NCBI GenBank assembly: GCA_903868145.1
Contig: CAIPTY010000033.1
Span: forward strand, 1 to 59,246
DNA: 59,246 nt
Origin: an uncultured Desulfuromonadales bacterium
GTDB lineage: Bacteria > Desulfobacterota > Desulfuromonadia > Geobacterales > Pseudopelobacteraceae
Direction of reading: 5' to 3'
Below are positions 10,210-19,371 of this stretch, piece by piece. The notes below the pieces were generated by a model. That model was not told where the DNA came from and did no database searches. It saw nothing but the letters and a program-made list of their open reading frames with translations. Positions within the stretch are counted from its first letter, which is position 1, and every line of letters starts with the position of its first letter. The position numbers and the translations under genes were made by a program.

Positions 10210-11474
10210 ACCTTGCCATGTTGCTGCTCGGGCCCGGAAACCTGCGACGAATCCGCTGGTATGTCATCGCCCTGGGCACACTGTTTTCCGTCTGCGGAAT
10301 CTTTATCGTCATTGATGCTTCTGATACGGTTACCCTTATATCTCTAGAGGCTTTTGGCTGGGTCATGGTCGTCATGGGACTGGCAAAAATCGCCTTTTCG
10401 GTTCTTGCCAGCGGTGGGGGAATGCCCTCGTTTTTCGCATTTCAGGGGATCGTGTTCGTGATCCTTGGAATTGCCATTGCCGATTTCCCCAATCATTCGG
10501 GAAACGCGATTCCCTGGCTCTTCGGGCTGGCCCTGCTCCTGAACGGATTGTATCAGGCCCTCTCGGCTCTGGTCATCCGTTACCCCAACTGGAAGTGGTT
10601 TCTGGCCAGCGGCGCCGGGCATATACTTTTCGGCGGAATCCTGTTTTTCAGGTGGAAACAGGCCTCAGTCTGGGTGGTGCCGCTGTTCCTCGGGGGTGGC
10701 CTGCTCCTTCTCGGCCTTACGACGCTTCGCATGGCTCTGCGTTTGGGGCAGTACCTGGGGGCCCGGGAGGGGGATGACCCTGTCATGGCGCTGCGCTATT
10801 TTCTAGACTCCCATGTGGCAGGGCGGTTTCGCAAGCGATATCTGGCTGCAGATCCCGTGGCGCCTGCCGATGTCAACCCGGTGCGAAGCGACTTGCTGGT
10901 GCATGTCTGGACACCCTCAGCGGTGGCCATGGTGAGCCAGAGCGCCAATCCGGTGAGTCGCTATGTGGCGACCCAGAATATCGAGGGGAAATACACCGTG
11001 GGGCACTCCGCCCTTGAGATGAACCCCGATATCTACATCAGCCACTGTGACGGCGACCCCACGGCCTTTGAGTCGGGCGATGAGGTCTGGAAGACTCTCC
11101 GGAGCAAGGAGGTTCCGGGAGTTTTCCTGGAATCCTTCGAGGAGGAGATCAAGACGTATATACTTCCCTCAGCCACAATCCGTTTCCGCAACTTCAACGA
11201 GGGGCAGCTCCGCACCTTCTGGGGCGTTTATCGTCAGGTGACGGATTACAACTTCACCAACCGGAACTGCTCCGTGGCGGTGGCTCTGGCGCTGGAGGCG
11301 GCCCTGATGGGGAGCCTTGATACCGGTCGGCGCTTTCGGACACTGCTCAGCCTGCTGACGAACAAGGATCTCTGGGTCGCCCATTTCATCCGCTGGAAGG
11401 CACGGGAGATGGTCTGGACCCCCGGTATGATGCTTGAGTATGCCCTGGCGCTCCAACGGGTGGTGGAGGAATAA
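10206..11474 (+). CDS. HdeD-like membrane protein fused to a candidate permuted papain-like domain
   Basis: Residues 15-180 form six hydrophobic helices like the HdeD/DUF308 family of acid-resistance membrane proteins. Residues 225-422 form a soluble domain with a His in VGHSALEM (H267) followed by a Cys in NRNCSVAVA (C355). This order, His before Cys, is that of circularly permuted papain-like enzymes (YiiX, DUF4105 and similar), which are peptidases, amidases or acyltransferases. HdeD itself has no such domain. The gene overlaps its upstream neighbour by ATGA and its downstream neighbour by TAATG. The fold assignment rests on motif order and spacing and needs a profile search; the substrate is unknown. 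Confidence 0.7.
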   Translation: MNLAMLLLGPGNLRRIRWYVIALGTLFSVCGIFIVIDASDTVTLISLEAFGWVMVVMGLAKIAFSVLASGGGMPSFFAFQGIVFVILGIAIADFPNHSGNAIPWLFGLALLLNGLYQALSALVIRYPNWKWFLASGAGHILFGGILFFRWKQASVWVVPLFLGGGLLLLGLTTLRMALRLGQYLGAREGDDPVMALRYFLDSHVAGRFRKRYLAADPVAPADVNPVRSDLLVHVWTPSAVAMVSQSANPVSRYVATQNIEGKYTVGHSALEMNPDIYISHCDGDPTAFESGDEVWKTLRSKEVPGVFLESFEEEIKTYILPSATIRFRNFNEGQLRTFWGVYRQVTDYNFTNRNCSVAVALALEAALMGSLDTGRRFRTLLSLLTNKDLWVAHFIRWKAREMVWTPGMMLEYALALQRVVEE

Positions 11475-12742
11475 TGTCGGCTCCGATCCCTGAAAACCCC
11501 GCACTGCCGGAACGCCGTGATTCCACCACGGACCGTCTCTATGACGTCGGGTTTTTTCTGGTGGAGGCGTTTGCCGCTCTGGAAGTGACCGCCGTAATCG
11601 TGGCCAACGCCCGAATCACAGCCAGCCTGGGATTACGTGAGGAACTTTCGAGTTATATCATCAACAGTTACCTCTATCCGCTGTTTGCCGTCATGCTGCT
11701 GATAACCCTTCTTTCCCGGCTGGTTAGCCGCACCTTGAATCCCATGTATTTCTTCATGGCGGGGCTCGCGCTCTTTGCTGCGGGGAACGTCCTCTGCTTC
11801 GCGGCCGCGAGTCCCCTCTGGTTCTTTGCGGGGCGAATGGTCATGGGGGTGGGTGGAGCCGTCTCCTTTGCCGGTCAACTCTGGACCCTGAGCATTTTCC
11901 ACCGCTGGCGCATTACGCGGACACTCATCTGGGGGGAGGCGGGCGCGGCGCTCGGGGTAGTGGCCGGACCGATTGTTGGAGCCCTCTTCGCACAGTTTTC
12001 CCCCGAAGGCTGGCGGGATTTTTTCCTGCTGAACGCCGGTCTGGCAGTAGCGACGGCCCTTTTCGCCTGCCTGGGTCTGTGGCGCAGGGAGGCGCCGCAG
12101 GTGAAGGAAGACGCCGTAAAATCCGATGACCCCCGCGGCAGGAGCATGATCCGAACCATGACGGCGTGGCAGGTGGCGGTCTCGATTCTGATCGTCGGCT
12201 CGGAGTACCTTTTTTCCGACTATCTCCAGGCCAAAATGGGTAAAAGCCCATTGTTTGTGGGGGGAATGACCGTCCTGGCATCGGCAGGCGCCATTATGGG
12301 AAGCATCTGGGCGGCCCGCCAGGAGAAGCGGATGGAGCAGCTTCCCTCCCGCGCCGCCGCCGGTCTGCTCATCTCGCTGGCGGCTCTTGCCTTCTGCCTC
12401 TCCTCCCGGCACTTCCTCCTGGCGGGGATTCCGATCTTTGCCTCGGGATTGTGCATGGGGCTTGCCAGTGTAAGCATCTATGCCTCCATCGTCCAGGCAT
12501 CGGAACCGGTTCAGTTCCTTCCTCGCTCCATGGTCTACCTTATGGGAATGCAGATAGGCAATGCCATGGGAGTCCAGGCAGTCGGCCTTTCCGAGATGTG
12601 GCATCTGAAAGTGTTTCCCACTGCAGCCCTGGTGGCCGCAATTCCGCTTGCCATTTCCCTCGGAATCCTCACATATATCAGATACGTCCGCACCGCACAG
12701 TTATCCGGCAACATACCTGCTTTCAAGGAGAGTAATCCATGA
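11474..12742 (+). CDS. MFS transporter
   Basis: This 422-residue protein has about twelve hydrophobic segments and features of the major facilitator superfamily, including GRMVMGVGGAVSF in the first half and a long central cytoplasmic loop (around 205-230). The start overlaps the upstream stop as TAATG, with GGAGG five bases before. It probably moves a small molecule across the inner membrane. In an operon with a Cache sensor, a membrane hydrolase candidate and an outer-membrane barrel it may export or import the compound that the operon handles. The substrate cannot be predicted. Confidence 0.85.
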   Translation: MSAPIPENPALPERRDSTTDRLYDVGFFLVEAFAALEVTAVIVANARITASLGLREELSSYIINSYLYPLFAVMLLITLLSRLVSRTLNPMYFFMAGLALFAAGNVLCFAAASPLWFFAGRMVMGVGGAVSFAGQLWTLSIFHRWRITRTLIWGEAGAALGVVAGPIVGALFAQFSPEGWRDFFLLNAGLAVATALFACLGLWRREAPQVKEDAVKSDDPRGRSMIRTMTAWQVAVSILIVGSEYLFSDYLQAKMGKSPLFVGGMTVLASAGAIMGSIWAARQEKRMEQLPSRAAAGLLISLAALAFCLSSRHFLLAGIPIFASGLCMGLASVSIYASIVQASEPVQFLPRSMVYLMGMQIGNAMGVQAVGLSEMWHLKVFPTAALVAAIPLAISLGILTYIRYVRTAQLSGNIPAFKESNP

Positions 12743-13686
12743 ACGTTCCTCAGATGAAACAGCTTTTCTCCGCCAGCCTGCTCTCATGCTGTCTTATCGC
12801 CGGACTGGTGCTGTCGGCAGCTCCGGCACAGGCAGAGCCGGTCGGGATCACGCAGCCATCGGGTCCTCCACTGCTCTCATTGTCGGCCGCCCCGTATTAT
12901 CAGCTCCCCTCCAGCCTGAATCACGGCGGCAAGGTGGCGGTTACGAATCTCTCTCTGGATCTGAACAGCAACATTGCTATCAGCCGGGCGCTGGGCGTCG
13001 GGTTTCATCTGGGCTACGATTACACCGACTACCGTTTCAGCGGTCCGGTAGCTCTGGCCGGTTTAAAACCCTGGGGTGATATCAACCGTCTGGAAATGGG
13101 AGTGAATGTCAGCTACGATTTCACACCGGAGTTAAGCCTGTATATCATTCCTTCCCTCCAGTTTACCCGGGAAAGTGACGCCAGTTGGGGTAAAGCCATC
13201 GCATATGGCGGCGTCGTCACCGTGGCGTACGATTTTACCCCCGGCCTCACACTCGGCACCGGGGTCGCCGCATTCAACGATCTGGACAAGGTAAGCGTCC
13301 TGCCGGTAATTGTTGTGAAATGGCAGATCACCGACAAGCTGCTGTTGACCAACCCCCTGCGCCCCGGCCCCACCGGCCCCGCCGGGCTGGAACTCAGCTA
13401 TACCCCGGTAAAGCATTGGGATCTGGCTGCGGGTACGACCTACCGCTCGAACCGTTTCCGTCTTGGCAGTTCGGGAACCGTCAAGGAGGGGATCGGCGAG
13501 TCAGATGTCCTGCCTGCCTTCGGACGCTTGACCTGGAAACCGGCGAAATATTTCAGCACGGATCTCTACGCCGGCGTCATGTTCGGCGGATCTCTCTTCG
13601 TCAATGATCGAAACAACACCCGCATCTCCTCGGATCACTATAATCCGGCTCCATTTGGAGCATTGGCTGTTTCCGGTCATTTCTGA
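12739..13686 (+). CDS. Outer-membrane beta-barrel protein
   Basis: The 315-residue protein has a signal peptide ending in APAQA near residue 31, then alternating polar and aromatic strands typical of a barrel (for example GVGFHLGYDYTDYRF and ELSLYIIPSLQF). It ends in a C-terminal Phe (AVSGHF), which matches the outer-membrane insertion signal. It resembles DUF6268-type barrels. The start overlaps the MFS stop as ATGA, so it is the fourth gene of the operon. It could be the outer-membrane channel for the compound moved by the MFS carrier. Confidence 0.8.
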   Translation: MNVPQMKQLFSASLLSCCLIAGLVLSAAPAQAEPVGITQPSGPPLLSLSAAPYYQLPSSLNHGGKVAVTNLSLDLNSNIAISRALGVGFHLGYDYTDYRFSGPVALAGLKPWGDINRLEMGVNVSYDFTPELSLYIIPSLQFTRESDASWGKAIAYGGVVTVAYDFTPGLTLGTGVAAFNDLDKVSVLPVIVVKWQITDKLLLTNPLRPGPTGPAGLELSYTPVKHWDLAAGTTYRSNRFRLGSSGTVKEGIGESDVLPAFGRLTWKPAKYFSTDLYAGVMFGGSLFVNDRNNTRISSDHYNPAPFGALAVSGHF

Positions 13687-13734
13687 TTCGGGATTGCGCA
13701 GTAAAAATAGATCAAAAAGCGGAGGGGGCACAGA

Positions 13735-15609
13735 ATGGAAAACGACGAGACAGGAATATATGGAAACGCCATGGATAGCGATGCGCCAGACAGATCCTGC
13801 ACACTTACACGTCGGGATTTCATAAAATATTCCGTGGGCACCGCCGCGTGCATCACCTTCGGTTCGTTTGGCTCTGTGTGCAGCGCCGGGACAGGGACAC
13901 AGGTAACGGGATACCCGATTACATCCGCTGTATTCACGACGCGACAGCAGACAATTTCTTTTGACACTTCCGTAAAGGGTCTTGCCCCCATGGAACTTTC
14001 AAAAATATCCATGTACAAGCAATACGGTTATGGCAACTGGAAGATTGGCGCACCTCTCTCATCGGAACAGCGATCCGATATCATGCCGCCGGGACATATC
14101 TGCCCGTCGGACAATAAGCCTTTAAAACTGTTACATTTCTTTTCCATTACCGACATCCACATCACCGACAAGGAATCTCCCTCCCAGTTGATCTACCTCC
14201 AGCAACTGAATGCACGGGGTGCGCAGGTGACGTCGATCTATTCAGGTATCATGCTGTATACGACACATGTGCTTGACGCCGCAATCCAGACGGTAAACGC
14301 TCTGCACAGAAAGAATCCGATCGATTTCGGCATCTCGCTGGGAGACACGTGCAACAGCACCCAGTACAACGAACTTCGCTGGTATATTGATGTTATTGAC
14401 GGGAAGGTGATTACTCCAAGTTCCGGTGCCCACGCCGGAGCCGACAGCATCGAGTATCAGAAACCGTACAAGGCGGCCGGCCTGGACATCTCGATTCCAT
14501 GGTATCAGACTCTCGGCAACCATGATCATTTCTGGCTCGGCTCATTTCCCGTTAATGATTCCCTGCGAAAGTCATATATCAGCGATACGGTATTTGCTGC
14601 AGGAGACGCTCTCGCGGACCCAAGGACCATAAGCAAACCTGACTATTATATGGGCGTGCTGGACGGCTCGACTCCTTATGGTGACATTACAGGTGCAGGG
14701 CCGGTCGGAAATTTCAGTTCTCCCCCCAAAGTTGTGCCGGACCCGGATCGGCGTTCACTCCTGAGAACCGAGTGGATACAGGAGTTTTATGCAACATCCA
14801 CACGTCCGGCCGGTCACGGTTTCAACCTGGTTGAACCCGGCAGGGAAAAAGGATTTGCCTGTTACAGCTTCGTGCCCAAATCAAATATTCCAATCAAGGT
14901 TATCGTGCTGGACAATACTCAAAGGGCCGACGATGGATCCAAAGATATTCATGGCCATGGTTTTCTTGACCAGGCACGCTGGGACTGGCTGAAAAAAGAG
15001 CTCGCGGATGGCCAGGCGAATGATCAACTCATGATCATCGCTGCACACATACCGATTGGAGTGGACCTGATACATTCAGAAGTGGAATGGTGGGACAGCC
15101 CAAAAAATGCCGTCACCCTGCAGGGGCTTATTACGGAACTGCACAAATATCCGAATCTCCTGATGTGGATTGCCGGGCATCGCCATGTCAATACCGTTAA
15201 AGCATTTGCAGGGGCTACACCCGAACAGGGCTTCTGGCAGGTCGAGACATCATCGCTTCGGGATTTTCCCCAGCAGTTCCGAACATTTGAGATCAATCTC
15301 AACAGCGACTATACCATTTCAATCGTCACAACCAACGTTGATCCGGCGGTCAAAGACGGAACGCCTGCTGCGACATCGCGGAAATACGCAATTGCAGCAC
15401 AGCAGATCGTCCACAATGATTTCATTTACCAGAAATCAGCCGTTCGCATACATCCGTTGACGCAAAGTGTGGTTAAGCTTCCCGATGGCAGTTCGTCACC
15501 GGATCCAAGCATAAAGCCGATGCCGACCGGTTCGTACAATGCGGAACTGTATAAAAAACTGACTTCCAAGATGCAGGCTAAGATGATGGCCCTTTTCCGG
15601 TCAACATAA
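13735..15609 (+). CDS. Tat-exported metallophosphoesterase
   Basis: This 624-residue protein has a twin-arginine signal (TRRDFIK near residue 26, followed by a hydrophobic stretch). The calcineurin-like phosphoesterase motifs are all visible in order: SITDIHI, GDTCNS, GNHDHF, AAHIPIG and AGHRHVN, giving the Asp, Asn and His ligands of a two-metal site. The export signal places it in the periplasm with cofactor loaded in the cytoplasm. It lies 48 bases downstream of the outer-membrane barrel gene and could belong to that operon. AGCGGAGGGGG lies before the ATG. It resembles the long TIGR03768-type metallophosphoesterases; the substrate is unknown. Confidence 0.85.
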   Translation: MENDETGIYGNAMDSDAPDRSCTLTRRDFIKYSVGTAACITFGSFGSVCSAGTGTQVTGYPITSAVFTTRQQTISFDTSVKGLAPMELSKISMYKQYGYGNWKIGAPLSSEQRSDIMPPGHICPSDNKPLKLLHFFSITDIHITDKESPSQLIYLQQLNARGAQVTSIYSGIMLYTTHVLDAAIQTVNALHRKNPIDFGISLGDTCNSTQYNELRWYIDVIDGKVITPSSGAHAGADSIEYQKPYKAAGLDISIPWYQTLGNHDHFWLGSFPVNDSLRKSYISDTVFAAGDALADPRTISKPDYYMGVLDGSTPYGDITGAGPVGNFSSPPKVVPDPDRRSLLRTEWIQEFYATSTRPAGHGFNLVEPGREKGFACYSFVPKSNIPIKVIVLDNTQRADDGSKDIHGHGFLDQARWDWLKKELADGQANDQLMIIAAHIPIGVDLIHSEVEWWDSPKNAVTLQGLITELHKYPNLLMWIAGHRHVNTVKAFAGATPEQGFWQVETSSLRDFPQQFRTFEINLNSDYTISIVTTNVDPAVKDGTPAATSRKYAIAAQQIVHNDFIYQKSAVRIHPLTQSVVKLPDGSSSPDPSIKPMPTGSYNAELYKKLTSKMQAKMMALFRST

Positions 15610-15664
15610 TCCACCAGCGCGAATCAATCTGTGTGACCTCATTGTTATTGCTCCCGGGTGTTTA

Positions 15665-16339
15665 TCAGCGTCCTGTCCGGTTTCCCCACAACTCCTTGAG
15701 CCTTTTGTCGCGGCCACAGGCGGTACGATAGTATGTGTACCTGATCGGGTTTTTTTTGTAGTAGTGCTGATGGTATTTCTCTGCCGGATAGAACTCGCCG
15801 GCCATTGTTATCTCGGTGACGACCGGCTCTTTGAACGGTTTGTTCTTATCAAGGCTTTCCTTCGATTGTATCGCCAGTCGGCGCTGCCCTTCAGTGTGGT
15901 AAAAGATTGCGCTGCGGTACTGGTCTCCTGAGTCACAGAACTGGCGATCTTTTACGGTCGGGTCGATGTTGTGCCAGAAGACGGCCAGCAACTTCTCATA
16001 GCTGATTTTTGCAGGATCATAGACTATCTGCACCGATTCGGCATGGCCGGTTCCCCCCGCCGAGACTTCCTCATATGTCGGATTTTTCTTTTCCCCCCCA
16101 GAGTAACCTGAAGTAACCGATTCCACGCCGGGAAGTTCATCGAACGGGTGCTCCATGCACCAGAAACAGCCACCGGAAAAAGTGGCTTTCTCCCATTTCC
16201 GCTGATCCGGCCGCTGGGCTCGTGCATCTCCTGAAGATTCCGCGTAACCTGCTAAAATTGAAAGCGATATGGCAATAACTGTAAGCAATATAGCTGGTAT
16301 GCCTGTCATGGAATTTGTACGTCCGGCTTTTCGTGTCAT
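15665..16339 (-). CDS. msrA: Peptide-methionine (S)-S-oxide reductase MsrA, exported
   Basis: The core holds the MsrA active-site motif GGCFWCMEHPF, the downstream GYSGG and the GTGHAESVQIVYDP segment. The enzyme reduces methionine-S-sulfoxide in oxidised proteins. An N-terminal hydrophobic stretch (about 12-32) looks like a signal peptide or anchor, so it probably repairs periplasmic proteins. AAGGA lies upstream of the ATG at 16339. The 224 residues are normal for a secreted MsrA. No MsrB is next to it. Confidence 0.9.
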   Translation of the reverse strand: MTRKAGRTNSMTGIPAILLTVIAISLSILAGYAESSGDARAQRPDQRKWEKATFSGGCFWCMEHPFDELPGVESVTSGYSGGEKKNPTYEEVSAGGTGHAESVQIVYDPAKISYEKLLAVFWHNIDPTVKDRQFCDSGDQYRSAIFYHTEGQRRLAIQSKESLDKNKPFKEPVVTEITMAGEFYPAEKYHQHYYKKNPIRYTYYRTACGRDKRLKELWGNRTGR

Positions 16340-16447
16340 TTCGTTGCTATCCTTTGAGGGTATGATGGCATATCGTTCTTTTTTGAAGAGGGGTGACTCC
16401 CATGAAAACTGTCCATGCAGTTCTGGATCAGCGCCGGCGAAAGCAAC

Positions 16448-17437
16448 TCACTTGCCCGAGATGGTTCGTATCTGCTGTCTGGCGTAAGGAGTGAGAACCC
16501 TGTCAAAGGTTTGCCACGGAATCGTCACGCCATCAAATACTTGAGCCACGTGGGGGAAAAAGCCGTCTACATACATGCCGATGGCAGTAAAACAATAGGG
16601 GAAAGCCTGGTCAGGTTTCAGTTGGAATCGTTCATACCCCGTGACCATATCCAGAGTAAATTCTGAGTTTTGCTTTGCCAGTGCGGCAAAGTGCCTGCGA
16701 GCTGCAGCCTCTGCGATCTTTATCCACTCCTGTCCTGCAAATACATCGCGTATAAGCAACGGACGCCCCAAACTGATAGCGTACACACCGCATTCTTTGT
16801 ATGTATTGGGATATGCACCGGTAGACGTATCTGCTGTCAATTCTTTGTACATCCAGTCTTTTGAGGGATTTGAAAGAATTACGGAGTATGACTCACTGCC
16901 ACGGGCATCGGCGTCGAAGTCTATCTTGTTTTTGAGGGTTAGATAGCCGTTCAATTTAACTGCCAGAGCAGAGTTATCATCAAGTTGAACATATCTGCGC
17001 TCAAGCGTGTGAACTGCCTGTTCCTTGGCAGACACTTTGATAGTAGTATCCAGCATGAGATAGGTCTTGAATCCGGCTACTATTTTGCCGGTAGCTTCAA
17101 TTTCCTTGATTCGCTGCCGGTAGGCTTCTGCCAGACATTTGTCAGCTTCCTCAGGCAACGCGGCAGCTGCGTTGTAATCCGTAAAGCAGTATGTTGAGGT
17201 AAAGCGGAGCCACGACGACTGCCCCGTTACAAAAGTTTTTACTGAATTGGACGACAGGCGCGCCTTCGCTGCCCTATATGCAGTTGCTAACGACTCATCC
17301 AAAACAGACAGACGGGGGTTCGTGCAAATTGCACGTTCCATTTTCGAGGAAGCTTTTCTGCAGTCAAAGCTTGCTGCCTGCGCAACACCTGCCATCAGAA
17401 ATACCATCAGAATACCCGCTAATCTTTGCATCTCCAT
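16448..17437 (-). CDS. Exported DUF1311 (LprI-like) and DUF3298-like protein
   Basis: A signal peptide ending near VAQAA (residues 1-22) precedes an LprI/DUF1311-type domain with conserved Cys residues (SFDCRKASSKMERAIC, then a Cys in STYCF and another in DKCLAEAYRQR). The C-terminal 180 residues resemble DUF3298/RsiV-type envelope domains (LKPDQAFPYCFT). LprI relatives are lysozyme inhibitors or envelope proteins of unknown role. It stands alone, 108 bases from msrA on the same strand. No catalytic residues are apparent. Confidence 0.7.
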   Translation of the reverse strand: MEMQRLAGILMVFLMAGVAQAASFDCRKASSKMERAICTNPRLSVLDESLATAYRAAKARLSSNSVKTFVTGQSSWLRFTSTYCFTDYNAAAALPEEADKCLAEAYRQRIKEIEATGKIVAGFKTYLMLDTTIKVSAKEQAVHTLERRYVQLDDNSALAVKLNGYLTLKNKIDFDADARGSESYSVILSNPSKDWMYKELTADTSTGAYPNTYKECGVYAISLGRPLLIRDVFAGQEWIKIAEAAARRHFAALAKQNSEFTLDMVTGYERFQLKPDQAFPYCFTAIGMYVDGFFPHVAQVFDGVTIPWQTFDRVLTPYARQQIRTISGK

Positions 17438-17580
17438 ATCTCCCTGTTTCTATAGAAAAGTTATATGTGTCCTGGTGCGGTTCTTGAACGCCAGTGTACG
17501 GGAAATCCGCTTAGAGTATTTCTTTCTGCTGGCAGCCTCCCGCAGTTGGTGGTACTGGCAATCAGGCTCACTAAAGCGCG

Positions 17581-18390
17581 CTACATCCATTTAATGGTCT
17601 TTGCCTTAATGTCCAGAATATGAGGGAATTCACTTAGAAAGCTCATGCCTAAAAGGCCTGTGTATTCATTTTCTACACTTGGAATAATTACCAGTTCAAT
17701 ATTTCGTATCGATTTTGGCCCAACGGAAACACTGTCGGCAGTAATATGAGCAGTAGCCACCCTTGAGCCGTCAGCAATAGTAATGGAACCAGGCGCTGTA
17801 TTCTCCATTTTAACTCCGAGCTTTTCTGCTACTGCTTGCGAAACAGTAATTCCAGTTGCTCCAGTGTCTACGACTAATCGCAACTTGACTGCTTTTCCCT
17901 GATAACTGATCATAACCGGGACATGTACACGATTATCAATAATTATTACATCGGTTGTTGAACCACTCTTTCCTGACGTCATGGCATCCACCGATGACTG
18001 ATTCTCGTGCTCTGCATATAAACCCTTGTTATCAAGTATTTCGATAGTTTCAGGTGGATTTTTCTGTCCGATTCCCAATACATTCCTGATCCTGTCCCGG
18101 TTGAGTATTGTGAAAATAAACAATAAAACCAACGAAATGGCGATAATCTCTTTCGTATGTTTATTGACGGGCTTTCCAATATCATCAGTTAATAAATTTA
18201 TTGCCGGATTTTCGCTGGATTCACACTTCTCAACGGATCTGCAATCAGGATACTTTACACATACCCAAAAAAAAGCCCCGGCATCTTTTCCAGAGTGCTT
18301 TGGCTTAATCCTCATTTCATTCCCGCAGAAGTTACAGATCCTCTTGTCCTTCCTTTCCATTGGCGAGGCCATTTCTTTTGGATGTATCAT
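17581..18390 (-). CDS. Zinc-ribbon, single-pass membrane, retropepsin-like aspartic protease
   Basis: The N-terminus has a four-Cys zinc ribbon of the topoisomerase C-terminal type (CNFCGNE ... CVKYPDCRSVEKC, residues 20-57). A single membrane helix follows (about 83-97), and the C-terminal half is a retropepsin-like domain with DTGATGITVS (catalytic Asp near 176) and the closing YTGLLGMSFL. The protease part resembles the clan AA aspartic proteases of bacteria (TIGR02281 group). With the ribbon inside and the protease outside, it would act in the periplasm. The start is uncertain because Met residues at 1, 7 and 11 are all possible. Confidence 0.75.
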   Translation of the reverse strand: MIHPKEMASPMERKDKRICNFCGNEMRIKPKHSGKDAGAFFWVCVKYPDCRSVEKCESSENPAINLLTDDIGKPVNKHTKEIIAISLVLLFIFTILNRDRIRNVLGIGQKNPPETIEILDNKGLYAEHENQSSVDAMTSGKSGSTTDVIIIDNRVHVPVMISYQGKAVKLRLVVDTGATGITVSQAVAEKLGVKMENTAPGSITIADGSRVATAHITADSVSVGPKSIRNIELVIIPSVENEYTGLLGMSFLSEFPHILDIKAKTIKWM

Positions 18391-18593
18391 CTAGATTTTG
18401 TCCATTCTACCTGCCGCTCCTCAGGAATGAGGAATTGCCGGTCGGGCATGGGTTCTGTGCAGGAGGTGCGAGTTGACCTCTGTGGTGTTTGTAACGACAT
18501 CAAATACTTACAATATAATCAGGGCCACGTATTACGTGATAGCTGAATCGAACGTTATCATCCAAAGATTCATAGCGTAATGGCAAGTATATT

Positions 18594-18953
18594 TTACCAG
18601 GATAGTTTTTCTGTACCTGTAGTTTTTACCAGTTCTACTCCGTCAACGACCATCTTCCATTGATCACCGTCTTTATAAGGAGGTCTGGTGACGACAAAGG
18701 TTGTGCTTAATGGCCCCACTCCTACTGAAAAGTTGTTTCCGTCAAACCCATTGAGCGGCCCCTCGACGGAAGTAGATGATCCCCCTTTGAGCCGTTTGTA
18801 GCGAACTGATCCATCCTGCGTGATCAAAAGGGACATGGTCTTCTCCTGCCACTCGCCAACGTAACCGGACTTCTCTGGAGGAACAGGTTTTGCGCAACCG
18901 GAAAGAGAAACTAATAGTACAAACGTCAATAGCAGCTTTCTGATTTTCATCAT
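18594..18953 (-). CDS. Small lipoprotein of unknown function
   Basis: The 119-residue protein begins with a lipoprotein signal and lipobox (LVSLSGC, lipidated Cys near residue 20). The mature part is a short beta-rich domain (YVGEWQEKTMSLLITQDGSVRYKR) that looks like small lipocalin-like or DUF-type envelope proteins. GGAGG lies before the ATG. No operon partner is obvious. Confidence 0.65.
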   Translation of the reverse strand: MMKIRKLLLTFVLLVSLSGCAKPVPPEKSGYVGEWQEKTMSLLITQDGSVRYKRLKGGSSTSVEGPLNGFDGNNFSVGVGPLSTTFVVTRPPYKDGDQWKMVVDGVELVKTTGTEKLSW

Positions 18954-19096
18954 GGTGATCCTCCCTTATGTAATTCCTTAATGACCTCTATAACCTCTCT
19001 CCTGATAACCAACGACGGCGACGACTTCGGGGGATGACGGCTAGATTGCAGCGCTTTTTTAGAACCATACAAGTCACCCGTATACACCTGACAACA

Positions 19097-19130
19097 GAAA
19101 AAGAAAAGCCCTGATTTCTCAGAGCCTTTT
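19097..19130 (-). terminator. Intrinsic terminator after tRNA-Leu
   Basis: On the minus strand an AAAAG...CTGA stem with a GAAA loop returns as TCAGGGCTTTT, followed by TTTTCTTTTT. It ends the unit pgk-tpiA-secG-tRNA-Leu. Confidence 0.65.
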
Positions 19131-19161
19131 GGACTTAACCGGACAGTGCCGGATATTTAAT

Positions 19162-19248
19162 TGGTGCGGTGGAATGGACTCGAACCATCACGAGATTGCT
19201 CCCGCCAGCCCCTCAAGCTGGTGCGTCTACCAATTCCGCCACCACCGC
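19162..19248 (-). tRNA. tRNA-Leu(GAG)
   Basis: The acceptor stem is GCGGTGG paired with CCACCGC, followed by A and an encoded CCA. The anticodon loop is TTGAGGG with anticodon GAG. A long variable arm fits a class II tRNA-Leu, 87 bases in total. It lies directly downstream of secG on the same strand, the same neighbourhood as E. coli secG-leuU. Confidence 0.95.
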
Positions 19249-19371
19249 ACAATAATGCGTAGTCCAGCCACGCACATTTACATCACGTAAGTCATAAAAC
19301 CGTTCGCCGTCTGATGAACGTGAACGGCCTGACTACCTAACACATCCTGTTCCAGCAATCAAGCGTCAATC

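Noticed and set aside
11633-12604. Long minus-strand open frame (323 codons) opposite the MFS gene
   Set aside because: It is the antisense of a clear MFS transporter; composition is rich in Arg, Gly and His with no domain.
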